Below, piece after piece: positions 61,820-64,000 of a DNA stretch of 64,000 nt; the stretch's first letter is position 1, and each line of letters starts with the position of its first letter. The notes beneath the pieces are model-generated. The model saw nothing but the letters and a program-made list of their open reading frames with translations, searched no databases and was not told the origin of the DNA. Position numbers and translations under genes: made by a program. Source of the DNA: Mucilaginibacter corticis (GTDB lineage: Bacteria > Bacteroidota > Bacteroidia > Sphingobacteriales > Sphingobacteriaceae); contig NZ_VLPK01000002.1 in NCBI RefSeq assembly GCF_007558865.1, positions 434,001-498,000 on the forward strand, read 5' to 3'.

Positions 61820-62323
61820 ATGCGGGTAGATTTAGAACGAGCGCTATTAGATAAGATATCCGACCTGGATACGCTAAAAAGTAAAGTTGCGTTTTGGCAG
61901 AGCGAAGGTGATAAAGTGGTTTTTACCAATGGGGTGTTTGATCTGCTGCATATCGGCCACATTACCTACATGGCAAAAGCTGCCGATCTGGGCGATAAAT
62001 TAGTTGTCGGTTTAAATGCGGATAGCTCGGTTAAGCGCCTTAAAGGCGAGAACCGCCCGGTTAATGATCAGGCTAACCGCGCCGCATTATTGGCTGCCTT
62101 ATTTTTCGTTGACGGTATTGTTATTTTTGAAGAAGACACCCCGCTTAACCTGATCACAACGTTATTGCCGGATATACTGGTAAAAGGCGCGGATTACACC
62201 ATTGATAATATTGTTGGCGCCAAAGAAGTAATAGCAAACGGGGGAGATGTAAAAACGATTGACCTGGTAGAAGGCTATTCTTCAACATCTATCATTGAAC
62301 GAATAAAAAATTCGGGCACTTAA
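61820..62323 (+). CDS. D-glycero-beta-D-manno-heptose 1-phosphate adenylyltransferase
   Basis: The nucleotidyltransferase half of HldE (RfaE) as a separate 167-residue protein. The motif FTNGVFDLLHIGHITYM (about residues 33-49) contains the HxGH site, and GENRPVNDQANRAALLAAL and SSTSIIERIK follow. It makes ADP-heptose from heptose 1-phosphate. The kinase half is not in this window. Between gmhA and the heptosyltransferase. Confidence 0.94.
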   Translation: MRVDLERALLDKISDLDTLKSKVAFWQSEGDKVVFTNGVFDLLHIGHITYMAKAADLGDKLVVGLNADSSVKRLKGENRPVNDQANRAALLAALFFVDGIVIFEEDTPLNLITTLLPDILVKGADYTIDNIVGAKEVIANGGDVKTIDLVEGYSSTSIIERIKNSGT

Positions 62324-62332
62324 ACTAAGCGC

Positions 62333-63301
62333 ATGAAGGTATTGGTTATCCGTTTTAGCTCTATGGGCGATATTATTTACACAACCCCGGTTGTGCGATG
62401 CCTTAAAAAACAGCTGCCGGATGCCGAAGTTCACTTCATCACAAAACCAGCCTTCAAATATATTTACGACAATAATCCTTATGTAGACAAGCTGCTTTTA
62501 CTTAAGCCGGAGCTGTCAGATACGATAAAGGACATTAAGGCCGAGCAGTATGATTACATTATCGACCTGCACAATAATCTGCGTACTACGCTGATCAAAC
62601 TGCGCACGGGTATTAAATCGTCCACTTATAAAAAGCAAACCATTCGTAAATGGCTTAGCCTTAAATTAAAATTAAAATTGGTGCCTCCTGTTCATTTGGT
62701 TGACAGGTACATGAAAACGGTACAGTTTTTAGGCGTAAAGAATGATGATCAGCCAATAGATTATTATATCAAAGCCGAGCATCAACTTGATAAACTCTTA
62801 CCCGTTTCGCATCAGCAAAGCTTCGTAGCTTTTGTTATCGGCGCTACGCATTTTACCAAGCGCATGCCTAACGAAAAGATCATCAGCCTTTGCAAAGAAA
62901 TCAACGCGCCTATTGTATTACTGGGCGGCAATGATGTAAAAGAGAATGGGGATATTATAGCTAGTGCGTTGGGCAATAAAGTTTATAACGCGTGCGGAGT
63001 TACATCGCTCGACGAATCTATTTACCTGGTATCAAAAGCAGAAAAGATTATAGGGTTTGATACGGGCCTTACACACATCGCCGAAGCCTTTAAGCGCCCT
63101 ATTGTATCTATATGGGGCGGTACTGTACCCGAGTTGTTGGGGGTACAGCCTTATAAAGTAAAAGAGGTGTTGGTGGCGGGTATAGAATTATCCTGCAGGC
63201 CATGTTCAAAATTTGGGTTGGCAACCTGTCCGCTGGGACATTTTAATTGTATGCGTCAAATTCCTGAAGTACCTATTACCCAATTCGTAAACAATAATTA
63301 G
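62333..63301 (+). CDS. Family 9 glycosyltransferase (LPS heptosyltransferase type)
   Basis: 322 residues in two Rossmann domains (GT-B). It starts MKVLVIRFSSMGDIIYTTPV, the donor-side motif, with core RFSSMGDIIYTTPV. The C-terminal half has ADP-heptose binding-type residues in IIGFDTGLTHIAEAFKRP and IWGGTVPELLG. With gmhA and the adenylyltransferase it forms a heptose cluster of the LPS core. Ends one base before the porin gene. Confidence 0.92.
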   Translation: MKVLVIRFSSMGDIIYTTPVVRCLKKQLPDAEVHFITKPAFKYIYDNNPYVDKLLLLKPELSDTIKDIKAEQYDYIIDLHNNLRTTLIKLRTGIKSSTYKKQTIRKWLSLKLKLKLVPPVHLVDRYMKTVQFLGVKNDDQPIDYYIKAEHQLDKLLPVSHQQSFVAFVIGATHFTKRMPNEKIISLCKEINAPIVLLGGNDVKENGDIIASALGNKVYNACGVTSLDESIYLVSKAEKIIGFDTGLTHIAEAFKRPIVSIWGGTVPELLGVQPYKVKEVLVAGIELSCRPCSKFGLATCPLGHFNCMRQIPEVPITQFVNNN

Positions 63302-63302
63302 C

Positions 63303-63935
63303 ATGGTAAAAAAAGCGATAGTTGTTTTGGCAGTTGTTTGTATCTCCACATTGAGTGTACATGCTCAGAAGATCATATTTGGTGCAAAAATAGCCGGGGG
63401 ATTTGCTTACCAGCAGTATACCAATGCAGATGTTATTTCTACAGGCTCAATCAAAACATTTAATATTAAAGGCATTGCTCAAATACCTTTAAAAAATGAT
63501 TTTTGGCTGGAGGCCGGCCTAGGGATCTCCAATAAAGGATCTATTATTTACAACGACGCGTTAACTACAACTACGCATTTAACTTATCTTGAGGTGCCGG
63601 TAAGTATCCTGCGCAAATTTACATTTACCAGTCTCGGCATTTTTTATTTAGGGGCAGGCGGTTATGTGGCCGATGGTTTAGGCGGCGAATTTGATTATCA
63701 AACTCCCGGCAGCACAGCATCAGATAAAGTGAACTTCGGCAAAAACAATGATATCTTAAGATTTGATACAGGTCTTAATTTTTCTACAGGGTTCGAATTT
63801 CGTAACAGGGTGACGTTTAACATGGCGTATACGCTTGGATTAAATAATATTGCATCATCGACGCAACAAGATGCGGGTACGTCTGTTGTAAAAAATAAGG
63901 AGTTCTCTATCGGGTTAGGATATCTCTTCAAGTAA
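63303..63935 (+). CDS. Outer-membrane beta-barrel (porin-family) protein
   Basis: A 210-residue protein with a signal peptide (MVKKAIVVLAVVCISTLSVHAQ) and alternating amphipathic strands, ending in F (GYLFK) as barrel proteins do. Matches the PorT/OmpA-like barrel family (DUF-type 'outer membrane protein beta-barrel'). It is cotranscribed with the heptosyltransferase and may sit in the LPS leaflet; function unknown. Confidence 0.85.
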   Translation: MVKKAIVVLAVVCISTLSVHAQKIIFGAKIAGGFAYQQYTNADVISTGSIKTFNIKGIAQIPLKNDFWLEAGLGISNKGSIIYNDALTTTTHLTYLEVPVSILRKFTFTSLGIFYLGAGGYVADGLGGEFDYQTPGSTASDKVNFGKNNDILRFDTGLNFSTGFEFRNRVTFNMAYTLGLNNIASSTQQDAGTSVVKNKEFSIGLGYLFK

Positions 63936-63947
63936 GATCAAAATACA

Positions 63948-64000
63948 ATGAAAAAGCTACTTTTGGTAAGACATGCAAAAGCCACACATGAAACAGGATT
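63948..64000 (+). CDS. Histidine phosphatase family protein (SixA-like), partial
   Basis: The window ends after about 17 codons: MKKLLLVRHAKATHETG. The LLLVRHAKA pattern contains the RH catalytic motif of the SixA-type phosphohistidine phosphatase. Cut by the window edge. Confidence 0.75.
   Translation, partial: MKKLLLVRHAKATHETG

Noticed and set aside
1..64000. tRNA, rRNA or prophage
   Set aside because: I looked through the gaps and found no cloverleaf, rRNA core or phage structural gene.

Overview
The window reads as a chromosomal segment of a Bacteroidota bacterium, most likely a member of Sphingobacteriaceae close to Mucilaginibacter or Pedobacter. The evidence is a fused SecDF, a zinc-ribbon AccD, an extended Rho, BlaI/M56 regulatory pairs, orphan FtsX/MacB-type ABC permeases in tandem, a DUF2795 protein, LPS heptose and KDO genes, and several -7 boxes of the Bacteroidota form TAnnTTTG. 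It is mostly core genome. I see no rRNA, tRNA, CRISPR array, prophage or complete insertion sequence.

Layout. 0-5.4 kb: two small disordered proteins, accD, fbaA, an iron-permease-like protein, a GNAT enzyme, HMG-CoA lyase and a secreted protein. 5.5-12 kb: type II NADH dehydrogenase, secDF, then thyA and folA separated by a four-helix-bundle (S23/IVP) gene set between inverted repeats, then ispE. 12.7-17 kb: a LapA-like protein, an 800-base AT-rich gap, and a tight operon tgt-lptF/G-EamA. 17-24.5 kb: three tandem ABC permease paralogues. 24.6-27 kb: an overlapping operon of a glycosyltransferase, an ECF sigma factor and rsmG. 27-34 kb: a GT39-type membrane enzyme, a proline-rich protein, and a BlaI repressor with two M56 membrane peptidases. 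34-40 kb: an orphan gene, dprA, small stress-type proteins, a cobalamin adenosyltransferase, a GH19 lipoprotein and hypothetical proteins. 40-46 kb: VOC, FMN reductase, kdsB, a lipoprotein, a deoxynucleoside kinase, trpS, plsC, gatC and an ABC ATPase. 46-57.7 kb: pyrG, yidC, an exonuclease/GIY-YIG fusion, a GNAT, a PNPOx-like protein, pyrF, rho, pssA, purS, an Hpt protein and folK. 57.7-64 kb: sppA, polX, gmhA, an HldE-type adenylyltransferase, a heptosyltransferase, a porin-like protein and the start of a histidine phosphatase.

Themes. Envelope building dominates: LPS core (kdsB, gmhA, hldE C-domain, GT9, LptF/G), phospholipid (plsC, pssA, accD), protein export and insertion (secDF, yidC, sppA). 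Nucleotide supply is also well represented (thyA, folA, folK, pyrG, pyrF, purS, deoxynucleoside kinase). The strongest unexplained signals are: (1) an S23/IVP gene that looks like an inserted cassette whose inverted repeats would fold it out of the thyA-folA transcript; (2) many unrelated families of intergenic inverted repeats built from short near-repeated words; (3) a 15-bp perfect inverted repeat flanking the ABC-permease trio; (4) a PolX with a degenerate polymerase site but an intact PHP site; (5) a Tgt lacking the zinc cysteines; (6) a BlaI gene preceded by three near-identical operators; (7) an M56 peptidase with duplicated TonB-like C-terminal modules.
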